NCBI RefSeq assembly: GCF_000733755.1 | Contig: NZ_JPOF01000007.1 | Span: 1-64,000, forward strand | Length of the DNA stretch: 64,000 nt | Reading direction: 5' to 3' | DNA from: Lachnoclostridium phytofermentans | GTDB lineage: Bacteria; Bacillota; Clostridia; Lachnospirales; Lachnospiraceae | In this document: one piece after another, positions 27,886 through 36,772 of the stretch | Layout of the letters: each line of letters begins with the position of its first letter | How positions within the stretch are numbered: position 1 is the stretch's first letter | Notes under the pieces: generated by a model | What the model was told of the DNA's origin: nothing | Seen by the model: only the letters and a program-made list of their open reading frames with translations | The model's database searches: none | Translations under genes and position numbers: made by a program

Positions 27886-27918
27886 AGCATTACGCTTTTA
27901 TTGAGTGTAATGCTTTTT
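27886..27918 (+). terminator. Rho-independent terminator of the MBOAT operon
   Basis: agcattac (27886-27893) pairs with gtaatgct (27907-27914), then TTTT. Confidence 0.85.
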
Positions 27919-27957
27919 AATTCATGACAAGGAAAAGTTTGCGAAGCGTGCTTCTGG

Positions 27958-28047
27958 GATGCAGCAAATTCGACTTCGGAGATGTTAGCTAAATCTTTGG
28001 GATATAAGTTGTTACGGGAAAACATTGTTTATAAATTTTCATATTAA
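27958..28047 (+). pseudogene. XRE/HigA-like antitoxin C-terminal fragment (copy 2)
   Basis: Reads DAANSTSEMLAKSLGYKLLR then a short tail and stop, closely matching the fragment at 17470-17568 at protein and DNA level (shared atctttgggatataag and tgttacgggaaaac). No start or HTH remains, so it is debris from a duplicated gene. Confidence 0.5.
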
Positions 28048-28088
28048 TTTAAAGCCTTTTTTCAAAAAATGAATAAAGCGTTTGGAAG

Positions 28089-28130
28089 GAGCCAATATAT
28101 CTAGATTTATTAGATATATTGGCTCTTGTA
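28089..28130 (+). terminator. Terminator-like hairpin
   Basis: A 15-bp perfect stem, gagccaatatatcta / tagatatattggctc, with a weak T-rich tail (ttgtatcattttc). Confidence 0.6.
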
Positions 28131-28146
28131 TCATTTTCAATTTATT

Positions 28147-28918
28147 GGAAATATGCTATAATTAAGGTAAGAGATTTTAGGCATAGTCCAATTGAGGTAA
28201 AAATGCTGGATGCTAGTTTTATGAACGATTTTATCTATCAATCTCACAAGGTGATGAAAGGATATGTCCCAATGGATACATTACCAACGTCTTATGGGAA
28301 AGACGAGGATTGTGAGACTTTAGAGATAACGCTTACTGAAATATCAAGTAAAGTGACCTTAGAGCTTTATTATACGGTTTATGAAAACACCAACATTATT
28401 ACAAGAAGAGTAGTTCTTAAAAATGAGGATGAGAAAGACATTACACTTCGAAGAATCATGAGTATGATGGTAGACATTCCTAATCGGAATTATAAGCTGG
28501 TAACCTTTGATGGAGGCTGGAGTAAGGAAGCACACCGTACAATTACAGGATTTTATCAAACACAGGCGAAGGCTAGTGAAAGCTATGATTACCTTAGAAT
28601 CTTGGGCCTTAAAAAGACAAAGTCTATGTTATTACCACAAAAGAACAACGTCTGTTTGTGAAACGAGTTGGAGGCTTAGTAAAGCATATTTTGCCAATCG
28701 AATTAGACCCAAATGGGTTCATACTTCGAACGGTGAATAAACTTTTTAGTCTTAAGGATTGTGTTGAGCACTATGAGGGATACGGTGATTTATTTGAAAC
28801 AGGAATTCTATTAAATAATCAATTTATGGGAAGTTATTATTATACTCAGACGAGGCTTCTTGGGGATTTTGGATCAAATTTATATGTGGTAAAGGAAAAT
28901 AAGGTGAAAGAAATTTAG
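28147..28918 (+). pseudogene. Decayed GH36 alpha-galactosidase
   Basis: Two fragments of one enzyme. The first (to about 28602) carries FRHSPIEVKMLD, ITRRVVLKNE and LVTFDGGWSKEAHR, typical of the N-terminal beta-sandwich of GH36. The second (28658-28918, another frame) carries LPIELDPNGFILRT, GILLNNQFMGS and TRLLGDFGSNLY, the GH36 C-terminus. The catalytic (beta/alpha)8 barrel between them, some 400 residues, is missing. The functional gene would be ~730 residues. The adjoining symporter and glucosidase suggest it once belonged to an alpha-galactoside operon. Confidence 0.82.
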
Positions 28919-29042
28919 AGTAAATAAAATAATATAATTGCATTTAAAATATTGAGAGTTGCTTTTAAATTAGCATATAGGAGAATGGTAGTAGGCAAGT
29001 TGATGATAAAAAGCTATATATCCTAAAATTGGAGGGTTACAT

Positions 29043-30416
29043 ATGAAAGAAAGCAAAAACAAGAACCACATTACCTTTGGACTTGGAACCATTGGAAGAG
29101 ATATGGTGTATTCCATGGTAAGTATGTATTTGATTTTTTATCTAACCGATATTATTAATGTTTCAACAAAAACCTTGTGGTGGATAACCGTTATTGTATT
29201 ATGTGCCAGAATATTTGATGCATTAAATGATCCAGTGATGGGTGTTATTGTTGACAATACGAATACAAGATTTGGTAAGTTTAAACCTTGGATAGCGTTT
29301 GGAGCTATTTTATCTGGTATTTTTACAGTATTAATCTTCACTGATTTTCAGCTAAGTGGTGCACCTTATATTATTGTTTTTGGGATTATTTATTTGTTAT
29401 GGGGAATGAGTTTTACTGCCAACGATATCTCTTACTGGTCCTTGCTTCCTTCTCTAAGTGTTGATCAAAAGGAGCGAGAAAAAATTGGTGCAATTGCAAG
29501 AATTTGTGCCAATGTTGGCTTGTTTTTTGTGGTTGCAGGAATTGTGCCAATTACAACGGCTCTGGGAGAAAAACTTAACAGTATGCAAAAAGGATATTTT
29601 GTATTTGCAATTATTGTTGTAGTTATTATGTGGCTTGGGCAAAGTATTACGTTATTCGGAGTAAAAGAAAATCGAAGTATTCCTGGTGGGGAAGAACACA
29701 CGACCTTAAAAGGAATGGTAAAGGCAATCTTTAAGAACGATCAACTGTTATTTACAGCCATTGCTATGGCATTATTTATGATTGGTTATATGACGACAAC
29801 TGGATTTGGTTTGTACTTCTTTAAATACGCGTACGGAGATGAGGGAATGTACACGATATTTGCCATGATTTTAGGAGTATCTCAGATTGCAGCACTTGTT
29901 ATATTTCCTGTTATTAGCAAGCATTTTGAGAGAAAACAGATGTACCAATTTGCTACGATATTAGTTGTTGTTGGCTATGTAGTGTTCTTCTTTGCACCAA
30001 CGAGTTCTATGTTCTTTATTGGTATTGCAGGTATATTACTATTTGTCGGGCAAGCATTTATCCAGCTGCTTATGTTAATGTTTCTTGCAGATTCGGTAGA
30101 ATATGGGCATTGGAAGTTTGGAAAGAGAAATGATAGTGTGACATTTTCAATTCAACCATTCATCAATAAATTTGGAGGGGCAATTGCCAGTGGTATTGTA
30201 AGTGCTATTGTTATTATTTCAGGAATTAAAGAAGCAGAAACGGCAGCAGACGTGACAAAAGAAGGGCTCTTTCTTATGAAAATAGCAATGCTTGTCTTTC
30301 CACTCATCTGTATTCTTGCTGGATATATTGTCTATCATTTTAAATATAAGATAGATAAGAAACTGTATGATAAAATTATCTCTGATTTAGAGACTAGGGG
30401 TGACAGTCATGAATGA
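29043..30416 (+). CDS. GPH-family sugar:cation symporter (MelB-like)
   Basis: A twelve-TM glycoside-pentoside-hexuronide:cation symporter, 457 residues, importing a glycoside with Na+ or H+. Family signatures are the N-terminal FGLGTIGRDMVYSMVSMYL, the loop after TM2 containing ARIFDALNDPVMG and the RFGKFKPWI motif, and LLWGMSFTANDISYWSLLP in TM4. The start ATG 29043 has ggaggg 6 nt upstream. It overlaps the next gene by 8 nt, so transport and hydrolysis are translationally coupled. The substrate is most likely an alpha-glucoside or alpha-galactoside such as isomaltose, sucrose or melibiose; the adjacent decayed alpha-galactosidase would suit melibiose. Confidence 0.92.
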   Translation: MKESKNKNHITFGLGTIGRDMVYSMVSMYLIFYLTDIINVSTKTLWWITVIVLCARIFDALNDPVMGVIVDNTNTRFGKFKPWIAFGAILSGIFTVLIFTDFQLSGAPYIIVFGIIYLLWGMSFTANDISYWSLLPSLSVDQKEREKIGAIARICANVGLFFVVAGIVPITTALGEKLNSMQKGYFVFAIIVVVIMWLGQSITLFGVKENRSIPGGEEHTTLKGMVKAIFKNDQLLFTAIAMALFMIGYMTTTGFGLYFFKYAYGDEGMYTIFAMILGVSQIAALVIFPVISKHFERKQMYQFATILVVVGYVVFFFAPTSSMFFIGIAGILLFVGQAFIQLLMLMFLADSVEYGHWKFGKRNDSVTFSIQPFINKFGGAIASGIVSAIVIISGIKEAETAADVTKEGLFLMKIAMLVFPLICILAGYIVYHFKYKIDKKLYDKIISDLETRGDSHE

Positions 30417-32301
30417 GTTAAGCTTACATAGTAAAATAAAAGAGGTATATGCAAATCCAATTGGACGAGACATATTAAAACGATTGCTACTTCAAATGAA
30501 TAAAAAGGAAAGTTTGCTAACGAATCAGGTGGTTTCGAATTTAAAACTTAAAACTCTTGCGCGTCTCACAAAAAAGGTACTGGGAGAAGAATTTTTTGAA
30601 GTTTTTCTAGAGCTTTTAAATACGGAGAAGGATTTACCATTGGAGAATGCTGCACCAATCCAAAAAAAGTGGTGGAAGGAAGCAGTATTTTATCAAATCT
30701 ATCCGATAAGTTTTATGGATAGTAATGGCGATGGGAAGGGAGATTTAAAGGGGATTTTATCTAAGCTTGATTATCTAAAAGACTTGGGAGTAGATGCGAT
30801 TTGGCTCTCTCCAATTTATGAATCGCCCTACGATGACAATGGATATGATATTAGCAATTATTATGAAATCCTACATACCTTTGGGACGATGGAGGAGTTC
30901 GATGCTTTACTAGCCGGGATTCATGAGAGAGGAATGCGCCTTATCATGGATTTGGTAGTGAATCATACCTCAGATGAACATCCATGGTTTCAAGATGCAA
31001 TCCATAACAAGGAATCAAAGTATAAGGATTATTATCTCTTTAAAAAATCAGGGGATGGAAAAGAACCAAATAACTGGACCTCATTTTTTAGTGGTCCTGC
31101 CTGGAATTATTATGATTCCTTAGACGAATGGGGGTTGCATCTCTTTTCTAAAAAGCAGATGGACTTGAATTGGGATAATGAAAATGTGCGTAAAGATATT
31201 GGAACAATGGTTCGGTGGTGGATGGAGAAGGGAATCGATGGTTTCCGTCTGGATGTTATTAACTATATATCAAAAAAGCCTTTGCTTCCAATGGGAAATG
31301 AGCAAATAGGTCAGCTGATGGGGTACTATGGGATTGAACATTATTTTTATGGACCAAATCTTCATCAATACCTGAGGGAATTAAAAGAAACCGCATTTGC
31401 TCCCTATGATGGATTTTCCGTAGGAGAGACACCAGGAGTTGGTATGGAAATGAGTAAGTTATTAACCGCAGACTACCGAAAAGAGCTTGATATGGTATTT
31501 TCTTTTGACCATTTAGAAACACCAGGTCATGTACGCTTTGATGACTATGAATATGATTTAAATTACTTAAAAAAATATTTCGTAGAATGGATGACTGGGT
31601 ATGGTTCCCATTGTTGGATGTCTCTATTTTATGAAAACCATGATAATCCAAGAATGATATCAAAGGTGAATAAAAAGATTGAATACCGTGTGGTGTTAGG
31701 CAAATTATTAGCAACCATTCAATTTACTCTACGAGGCACTCCATTTATCTTTCAAGGCCAGGAAATTGGTGCGGTGAATAAGAATTTTCACTCAATTGAA
31801 GATATCCGTGATATTGAAAGTATCAATCTTTATGAAGAACTGATAGAAACGAAGTCTAAGGGGGAAGCGTTTGCTAAGGTACTTGCTGGTTCACGAGATC
31901 ATGCAAGAACACCAATGCAGTGGAATGCTTCAGAACATGGTGGATTTACTACGGGAACTCCATGGATTTTAAATGATGAGGATTATAAGGACTGTAATGT
32001 AGAACAGCAGTTAAAGGATAACTCCTCTGTGCTTCATTTTTATAAGGATTTAATAGCACTCAGGAAGTATAACATTGCACTCATATATGGTGAGATTGAT
32101 TTTGTAGATGTGAAAAAAAAGAACCTATTTTGCTATTATCGTAGGTTTGAGGAAGAATGCTTTTATATTGAGTGCAACTTAAGCGAAGGAACGAACAAGA
32201 GATTCCATAAAATTAATGGATATCAGCTATTATTATCCAATAATAATGGAGTTAGTGAAGTTCTTAGGCCTTATGAGTGTGCTATTTATAAAGTGGGGTG
32301 A
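30409..32301 (+). CDS. GH13 alpha-glucosidase (oligo-1,6-glucosidase type) with N-terminal extension
   Basis: A cytoplasmic retaining alpha-glucosidase cleaving short alpha-glucosides imported by the upstream symporter. ATG 30409 is preferred over GTG 30400 and overlaps the symporter stop. Residues 1-87 form a helical extension not usual in GH13; the catalytic barrel starts at WWKEAVFYQIYP (88). GH13 motifs: I DLVVNHTSDEH, II nucleophile D282 in GFRLDVINY, III acid/base E340 in SVGETPG, IV D412 in ENHDNPR. DLVVNHTS together with the QGQEIGAVN loop fits the oligo-1,6-glucosidase/trehalose-6-phosphate hydrolase subgroup. It is 630 residues against a usual ~555, the excess being the extension. 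No phosphate-binding PTS neighbour is present, so free disaccharides are likelier substrates. Confidence 0.88.
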   Translation: MNELSLHSKIKEVYANPIGRDILKRLLLQMNKKESLLTNQVVSNLKLKTLARLTKKVLGEEFFEVFLELLNTEKDLPLENAAPIQKKWWKEAVFYQIYPISFMDSNGDGKGDLKGILSKLDYLKDLGVDAIWLSPIYESPYDDNGYDISNYYEILHTFGTMEEFDALLAGIHERGMRLIMDLVVNHTSDEHPWFQDAIHNKESKYKDYYLFKKSGDGKEPNNWTSFFSGPAWNYYDSLDEWGLHLFSKKQMDLNWDNENVRKDIGTMVRWWMEKGIDGFRLDVINYISKKPLLPMGNEQIGQLMGYYGIEHYFYGPNLHQYLRELKETAFAPYDGFSVGETPGVGMEMSKLLTADYRKELDMVFSFDHLETPGHVRFDDYEYDLNYLKKYFVEWMTGYGSHCWMSLFYENHDNPRMISKVNKKIEYRVVLGKLLATIQFTLRGTPFIFQGQEIGAVNKNFHSIEDIRDIESINLYEELIETKSKGEAFAKVLAGSRDHARTPMQWNASEHGGFTTGTPWILNDEDYKDCNVEQQLKDNSSVLHFYKDLIALRKYNIALIYGEIDFVDVKKKNLFCYYRRFEEECFYIECNLSEGTNKRFHKINGYQLLLSNNNGVSEVLRPYECAIYKVG

Positions 32302-32423
32302 CTATAAAGGTACGCATTCTTTTTATAAATAGACAATTGGAAGTAAAATGGAATTTTTTGTTTCCTAATCCTGTGCATAAATGTGATTTTGTTTCATTTT
32401 CTTTTATATTTTATAAATTATCA

Positions 32424-32452
32424 TTGTAATAAAATACATAATATGGTATTCT
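32424..32452 (+). promoter_or_regulatory. Probable promoter for the duplicated-domain lipoprotein
   Basis: TTGTAA at 32424 and TATTCT at 32447 with a 17-nt spacer, about 57 nt before the start. Confidence 0.5.
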
Positions 32453-32509
32453 AAAAGTGTAGATTTTGTTAAATATTTATCAAAATTTAAACGATTTAAG
32501 GAGGACTAT

Positions 32510-33550
32510 ATGAAAAGAATACTTGTATTACTTATGTGTCTTGTATTAGCTATGGGGGTAATGACAGCTTGTGGAAAAAAAGACGAAAATGATGCTAAGA
32601 CTAATGTGGACACAGGAACAAAAGGTGGAGTTAAAACAGGTTTAGCAGTAATTACATCAGCTGAATCATCAAAGGATGCTGGTGATGCCGACGGACTTGC
32701 TCAAGCAGATTCTACTGCAGCAGCGGTTATTGTTGATGAAAATGGTGTAATCATTGATTGTGTAATTGATGTTGTACAAACAAAAATCAAGTTTTCAAAA
32801 ACTGGTGAAATTACAACTGATCCTGCAGCAGAGTTTGTTTCTAAACACGAACTTGGCGACGCATACAAAATGAGAGAAGCTTCACCGATTGGGAAAGAAT
32901 GGAATGAACAAGCAACAGCTCTTTCAGAATACATAATCGGAAAAACTTTAGATGAAGTAAAAGGTATTGCCATCGATGAAAAAGGTACTGCAACTTCTGC
33001 AGACTTAACAAGTTCCGTAACTATGAAAGTTGGTAGCATGTTAGAAGCAGTTGAAAAAGCTGTTACTAATGCTGTTCCTTTAGGAGCTTCTGCAGGTGAT
33101 AAATTAGGGTTAGGAATTATATCCAAACTTGGAAAAAGTACTAAGAACGCTGGTGATGGAGATGGTGTAGCTCAAGCTTACACACATTATGGCGTTGTTA
33201 CATTAGGTTCTGATGGAAAAATTACTAGCAGTATCATCGATGCTTCACAAGCAAATATTAATTTCTCTATAGAAGGAAAGATAACTTCTGATAAAGCAGC
33301 TACATTCCAAACTAAAAATGAGTTAGGTGATGGCTATAATATGAAAGGTGCATCTCCTATCGGCAAAGAATGGTTTGAGCAATCAAAAGCATTCGCAGAT
33401 TACATTGTTGGTAAAACAGTTGGTGAAGTAACAGGCATTGCTCTTAACGATTCTGGTGCTCCAACTTCTACAGATCTTACAAGTTCTGTTACAGTTTCAA
33501 TTGGTGATTTCCTAACTGTAATTGAAAAAGCTTGCACTACTGCAAAATAA
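32510..33550 (+). CDS. Lipoprotein with two FMN-binding-like repeats, upstream of ApbE
   Basis: A 346-residue lipoprotein; the lipobox ends at C21 (GVMTAC). Residues ~43-185 and ~200-343 are clear internal duplicates: each has GDADGLAQAD / GDGDGVAQAY, a beta-hairpin with VDENGVII / LGSDGKIT, a KHELGDAYKMREASPIGKEW-type block and a C-terminal DLTSSVT. The last block sits where FMN-binding lipoproteins carry the D-x-x-(S/T)-G-A-T flavinylation site, but Gly-Ala is replaced by Ser-Val. The next gene encodes the flavinyltransferase ApbE, and Listeria PplA is a two-domain FMN lipoprotein of similar layout used in extracellular electron transfer. A redox role is therefore inferred; flavin attachment is not certain because the motif is atypical. 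Confidence 0.72.
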   Translation: MKRILVLLMCLVLAMGVMTACGKKDENDAKTNVDTGTKGGVKTGLAVITSAESSKDAGDADGLAQADSTAAAVIVDENGVIIDCVIDVVQTKIKFSKTGEITTDPAAEFVSKHELGDAYKMREASPIGKEWNEQATALSEYIIGKTLDEVKGIAIDEKGTATSADLTSSVTMKVGSMLEAVEKAVTNAVPLGASAGDKLGLGIISKLGKSTKNAGDGDGVAQAYTHYGVVTLGSDGKITSSIIDASQANINFSIEGKITSDKAATFQTKNELGDGYNMKGASPIGKEWFEQSKAFADYIVGKTVGEVTGIALNDSGAPTSTDLTSSVTVSIGDFLTVIEKACTTAK

Positions 33551-33560
33551 TCAACTTAAA

Positions 33561-33600
33561 AAATATAAGAGGTAGGGAACCTACCTCTTATATTTTTCTT
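33561..33600 (+). terminator. Strong Rho-independent terminator
   Basis: A 16-bp perfect stem (aaatataagaggtagg / cctacctcttatattt) with a 3-nt loop and T5. It separates the lipoprotein from apbE, so the two genes are not a simple operon. Confidence 0.93.
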
Positions 33601-33656
33601 GTACCTGGTGGGCGCATGACCTTACATTTATTTACCTTTCAAAGGAGTTAACCAAT

Positions 33657-34703
33657 TTGGTGAAAAAGCGAGTTATATTATTATTACTATTTACAATACT
33701 TATCACTACAACTTCATGTAGTGCAAAAGAACAGAATAGATATAGTGCCCAATTTCTAGAACTATTTAACACTGTAACTGAAATAGTTGGTTATTCTGAT
33801 TCCAAGGAAGATTTTTCGGTTTTCTCACAACTTATTTATGATAATTTAGAAGAATATCACCAACTATATGACAAATACAATGAATATGAAGGAATTCATA
33901 ATATAAAAACAATTAATGATAATGCAGGAATAAAGCCTGTAAAAGTAGATCAACGAATTATTGATTTATTACTTTATTCTAAAAACATTTATGAATTATC
34001 GGATGGAAGAGTGAATATTGCCATGGGTTCCGTGCTAGAAATTTGGCATGATTACAGAGAAGAAGGGATAAATAATCCTGAAAGTGCTAAGTTACCTCCT
34101 ATGGAACAATTAGAAGAGGCTAACTTACATACGGATATTGATAAACTAATTATTGATGAAATGGATTCTACTGTTTATCTTTCAGATAAATATATGAAGC
34201 TTGATGTTGGGGCTATTGCAAAAGGATATGCGACAGAACAAGTATGTAAGATAGCGGAGGATAATGGATATAAGAATTTTTTAATCAGTGTTGGTGGAAA
34301 TGTACGTGCTATTGGAAAGAAAGGTCCCAAAAAGGAACTTTGGAGTGTTGGAATACAAAATCCAGATAGATATTCAGAGCAAAAAAGCCTTTTTACATTG
34401 GAAATAACTGATTTATCTTTAGTAGCCAGCGGTGATTACGAACGATATTATACGGTAGATGGGAAAAGATATCACCATATCATTAATCCTACAACACTAA
34501 TGCCATCCGAATACTTTACCTCTGTATCGGTAATCTGCAAAGATTCAGGTTTAGCAGATGCATTATCAACAACTATATTCAATATGTCTTTTGAAGAAGG
34601 AAAGGCATTCATCGAGAGTTTAGATGATGTTGAAGCTTTATGGGTATTTCAAGATGGGAAATTAATATATACAGAAAATTTTGAAGATCTTTTAAAAAAA
34701 TAG
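33657..34703 (+). CDS. apbE: FAD:protein FMN transferase (ApbE)
   Basis: An extracytoplasmic Mg2+-dependent enzyme that uses FAD to attach FMN covalently to Ser/Thr of flavoprotein domains. The start is TTG 33657, with aaaggag 9 nt upstream; the GTG three bases on is the alternative. An N-terminal hydrophobic segment ends TTTSC, a plausible but weak lipobox at residue 21. ApbE motifs: LFNTVTEIVGY, DGRVNIAMGSVLEIW, KLDVGAIAKGYATEQV, ISVGGNVRAIGKK, DYERYYTVDGKRYHHIINP (residues binding FAD phosphate and Mg2+), and DSGLADALSTTIF. The likely clients are the reductase at 39515, with a perfect TGAT site, and perhaps the lipoprotein just upstream. Confidence 0.94.
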   Translation: MVKKRVILLLLFTILITTTSCSAKEQNRYSAQFLELFNTVTEIVGYSDSKEDFSVFSQLIYDNLEEYHQLYDKYNEYEGIHNIKTINDNAGIKPVKVDQRIIDLLLYSKNIYELSDGRVNIAMGSVLEIWHDYREEGINNPESAKLPPMEQLEEANLHTDIDKLIIDEMDSTVYLSDKYMKLDVGAIAKGYATEQVCKIAEDNGYKNFLISVGGNVRAIGKKGPKKELWSVGIQNPDRYSEQKSLFTLEITDLSLVASGDYERYYTVDGKRYHHIINPTTLMPSEYFTSVSVICKDSGLADALSTTIFNMSFEEGKAFIESLDDVEALWVFQDGKLIYTENFEDLLKK

Positions 34704-34879
34704 TGGTCTGCCATTTTGAGGTCGAGAAAATGTTCTGTAAAGAACACTTATCATATAAAGGTTACTTAACGCTATATTGTAAAGTATAAGCTTGGAAAGA
34801 GCATTAAATAATGATGGGAGAAAGATAGATAGGATCATATAATCGACATTCGGAGATTTTTTGTGCTTTAGGTGTTCCT

Positions 34880-35101
34880 ATGAAGAAAGGAGTAAATGCA
34901 GTTGTAGAGAATGGTACAAAATTAATTACTAGCAATGCATTCGCCTCTGTATCTTTGAAGCATATTCAGATACCGGAAGGACTTGTAATTATTGAAGACC
35001 TTGCATTTCGTGCTTCGACATTAGTTGAAATTGTATTGCCAAAAAGCTTTCGTCAATTAGAAAGTGAAGATAGTACAAGAAGAAGGATGTTAGCAGTATA
35101 A
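34880..35101 (+). pseudogene. LRR_5 (BspA-like) fragment
   Basis: A 73-residue frame, KKGVNAVVENGTKLITSNAF.., with about two leucine-rich repeats (SLKHIQIPEGLVIIEDLAF, STLVEIVLPKSFRQL) of the BspA/LRR_5 surface type. There is no signal peptide and only a weak SD, so it is probably the remains of a larger surface protein. Apart from a terminator, 35102-35548 holds nothing evident. Confidence 0.55.
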
Positions 35102-35138
35102 GCAACTGAAAATTCTTATTACATCTTGTATACAGTGT

Positions 35139-35173
35139 TAGGGGATCTTCACATGAAGTCCCCTAGCATCTTT
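35139..35173 (+). terminator. Rho-independent terminator
   Basis: tagggga and cttc pair with gaag and tcccctA around an acat loop (35139-35165), then gcatcTTTTTT. Confidence 0.85.
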
Positions 35174-35548
35174 TTTCATTCATTGTTTATCTATGAAAAG
35201 ATGACAAAGCATCTTGTTGATTATGCTGTTGTATACGATAGTGTTCGTTAAGCTTCTGATAGTTGTCACTAACTATGAAGAGTTTTGATAAAATCTAAAA
35301 ATCATTTCAATTTATTTATATCACAGATAATTATGCGTGCAAAAATACATTAGGGAACATAATATCATTAGGATTTTGGTACCTTTACTTTTCAGGATAA
35401 TCATTATTATTTATTATGGGAGTGATTTTAATAGATAAAAGATTTAAAATGAATTTTTAAGAAAGGAAAGCGGAGCAGACATTTTTGTTATTAATGAGTG
35501 AACATTCATTGTTAATAAACTTGCAGAAAAGTCCTCTACAACGAAAGT

Positions 35549-36256
35549 ATGAATTTAGAAACAATAATGGAACAACTAGAAGCCTTAGGAACACCACAAA
35601 CAAAAAAGACATTAGGCAGACATGGTATACGTGAACCATTCTTTGGCGTACGAATAGGCGATATGAAAAAATTAGTTAAGTTTGTTAAAAACAATGATAA
35701 TCTAAGTAAAGAATTATATAGTACTGGTAACTATGATGCCATGTACCTTGCAGGACTATCAATTAATCCGAGTAATATCACGAAAGAGGAACTACAACAA
35801 TGGCTAGAGCAGGCCTATTGTGATGCTATATCAGAATATATTGTAGCAGGGGTAGCTGCTGAAAGTAAATTTGCTCTTGAACTTGCAAGAGAATGGATAA
35901 AATCAGAGCAAGAAAGGGTTTCGGCATGTGGTTGGAGCACATATAGTAATTATATTTCTATCACGGATGATAGCATCCTTGATATCGAGGAGATCAGTGA
36001 ACTTTTAGATACAATAGAGATATGTATTCATAAGGAAAGAAATAGAGTGAAATACGCTATGAATGGATTTGTTATAAGCGTAGGAGCGTATGTTGTTGAT
36101 TTAAATGAGAAAGCGCTAGAGGTTGCAAAGCGCATAGGAAAAGTAGATGTCTACATGGGGGATACCTGTTGTAAAGTACCACTTGCTACGGATTATGTGG
36201 AGAAGATAATTAATATGGGGCGAATTGGTAAAAAAAGAAAACGATGCATCTGCTAA
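35549..36256 (+). CDS. AlkD-like DNA alkylation repair protein
   Basis: A 235-residue all-helical protein of the DNA alkylation repair (AlkD/AlkC, HEAT-like) superfamily; family members excise N3- and N7-alkylpurines without base flipping. Recognisable segments are the N-terminal GTPQTKKTLGRHGIREPFFG with VRIGDMKKLVK, the central YDAMYLAGLSI, and WSTYSNYIS, which resembles the AlkD active-site W/D block (the essential Asp is not placed with certainty). The C-terminal RVKYAMNGFVISVGAYV belongs to the DUF-type subgroup found widely in Firmicutes. No strong SD precedes ATG 35549. The C-terminal tail is strongly basic (KKRKR). It is monocistronic. Confidence 0.82.
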   Translation: MNLETIMEQLEALGTPQTKKTLGRHGIREPFFGVRIGDMKKLVKFVKNNDNLSKELYSTGNYDAMYLAGLSINPSNITKEELQQWLEQAYCDAISEYIVAGVAAESKFALELAREWIKSEQERVSACGWSTYSNYISITDDSILDIEEISELLDTIEICIHKERNRVKYAMNGFVISVGAYVVDLNEKALEVAKRIGKVDVYMGDTCCKVPLATDYVEKIINMGRIGKKRKRCIC

Positions 36257-36339
36257 GATGTTTATACTACATTAAAAAATGATAAGTAACATATCATATT
36301 TGCTATAGATTTTGTTGAGTTAATTACTTTAATATCATC

Positions 36340-36367
36340 GTAAATAATGATGTTTTACTGCAATTGG
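36340..36367 (+). repeat. Attachment-like repeat copy D (right half only)
   Basis: gtaaataatgat followed by gttttactgcaattgg aligns with the distal half of the rlmH-tail repeat (445-469), 24 of about 29 positions. The conserved ccgta part is missing or replaced (atatcatc). It may mark the old right limit of the island, or may be chance. Confidence 0.35.
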
Positions 36368-36528
36368 GAAAGCAAAAAGAGGGATTAATGTCCTGTAGGC
36401 TGTGTCAAAATAGAGAGAGTTATTAGTGGAAGCTAGTAGCTCTTTTTATTTTTAGGAAAGAATCAGAAAAATTGGGGAAGGTGTTGAATTTGTGCGTGAA
36501 ATGGTAGATATGGAAAATTGGATTAGTT

Positions 36529-36610
36529 GAGCAAGTATGAGTAAGTATGAATAAGTATGAGAAAGTATGAGCAAATATGAATAAGTATGAGCAAGTATAA
36601 GTAAATAAGT
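36529..36610 (+). repeat. 10-bp tandem repeat, about eight copies
   Basis: Imperfect tandem units of gagtaagtat and variants in exact 10-bp phase, one helical turn each, between the AlkD-like gene and the PadR promoter. A weak hairpin (agttattag / ctagtagct, about 36417-36443, then T5) lies upstream and may end the AlkD-like transcript. Confidence 0.8.
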
Positions 36611-36686
36611 TCAGAAGTGAGGTATCAATCAAGGGATTATTGGTGTATATGGGTAAAAATAAACGTAAAAAAGTGGGTATATTATA

Positions 36687-36765
36687 TTGACAACATAACT
36701 AACTAGTGTTACTATATACTGGTACTAAGTAATACTTAATACTAGTATTACTAGATAGTGGAGGT
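36687..36765 (+). promoter_or_regulatory. Promoter and palindromic operator of the padR operon
   Basis: TTGACA 36687 and TACTAT 36710 with a 17-nt spacer. Downstream, TAATACTAGTATTA (36737-36750) is a perfect palindrome, and further actagt-type half-sites lie at about 36702 and 36750. Autoregulation by the PadR product is expected from the family. The SD ggaggt is at 36760-36765. Confidence 0.75.
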
Positions 36766-36772
36766 AGCTTAT

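Noticed and set aside
36529-36610. Replication-origin iterons
   Set aside because: There is no Rep gene or DnaA-box cluster nearby; 10-bp units are too short for typical iterons.
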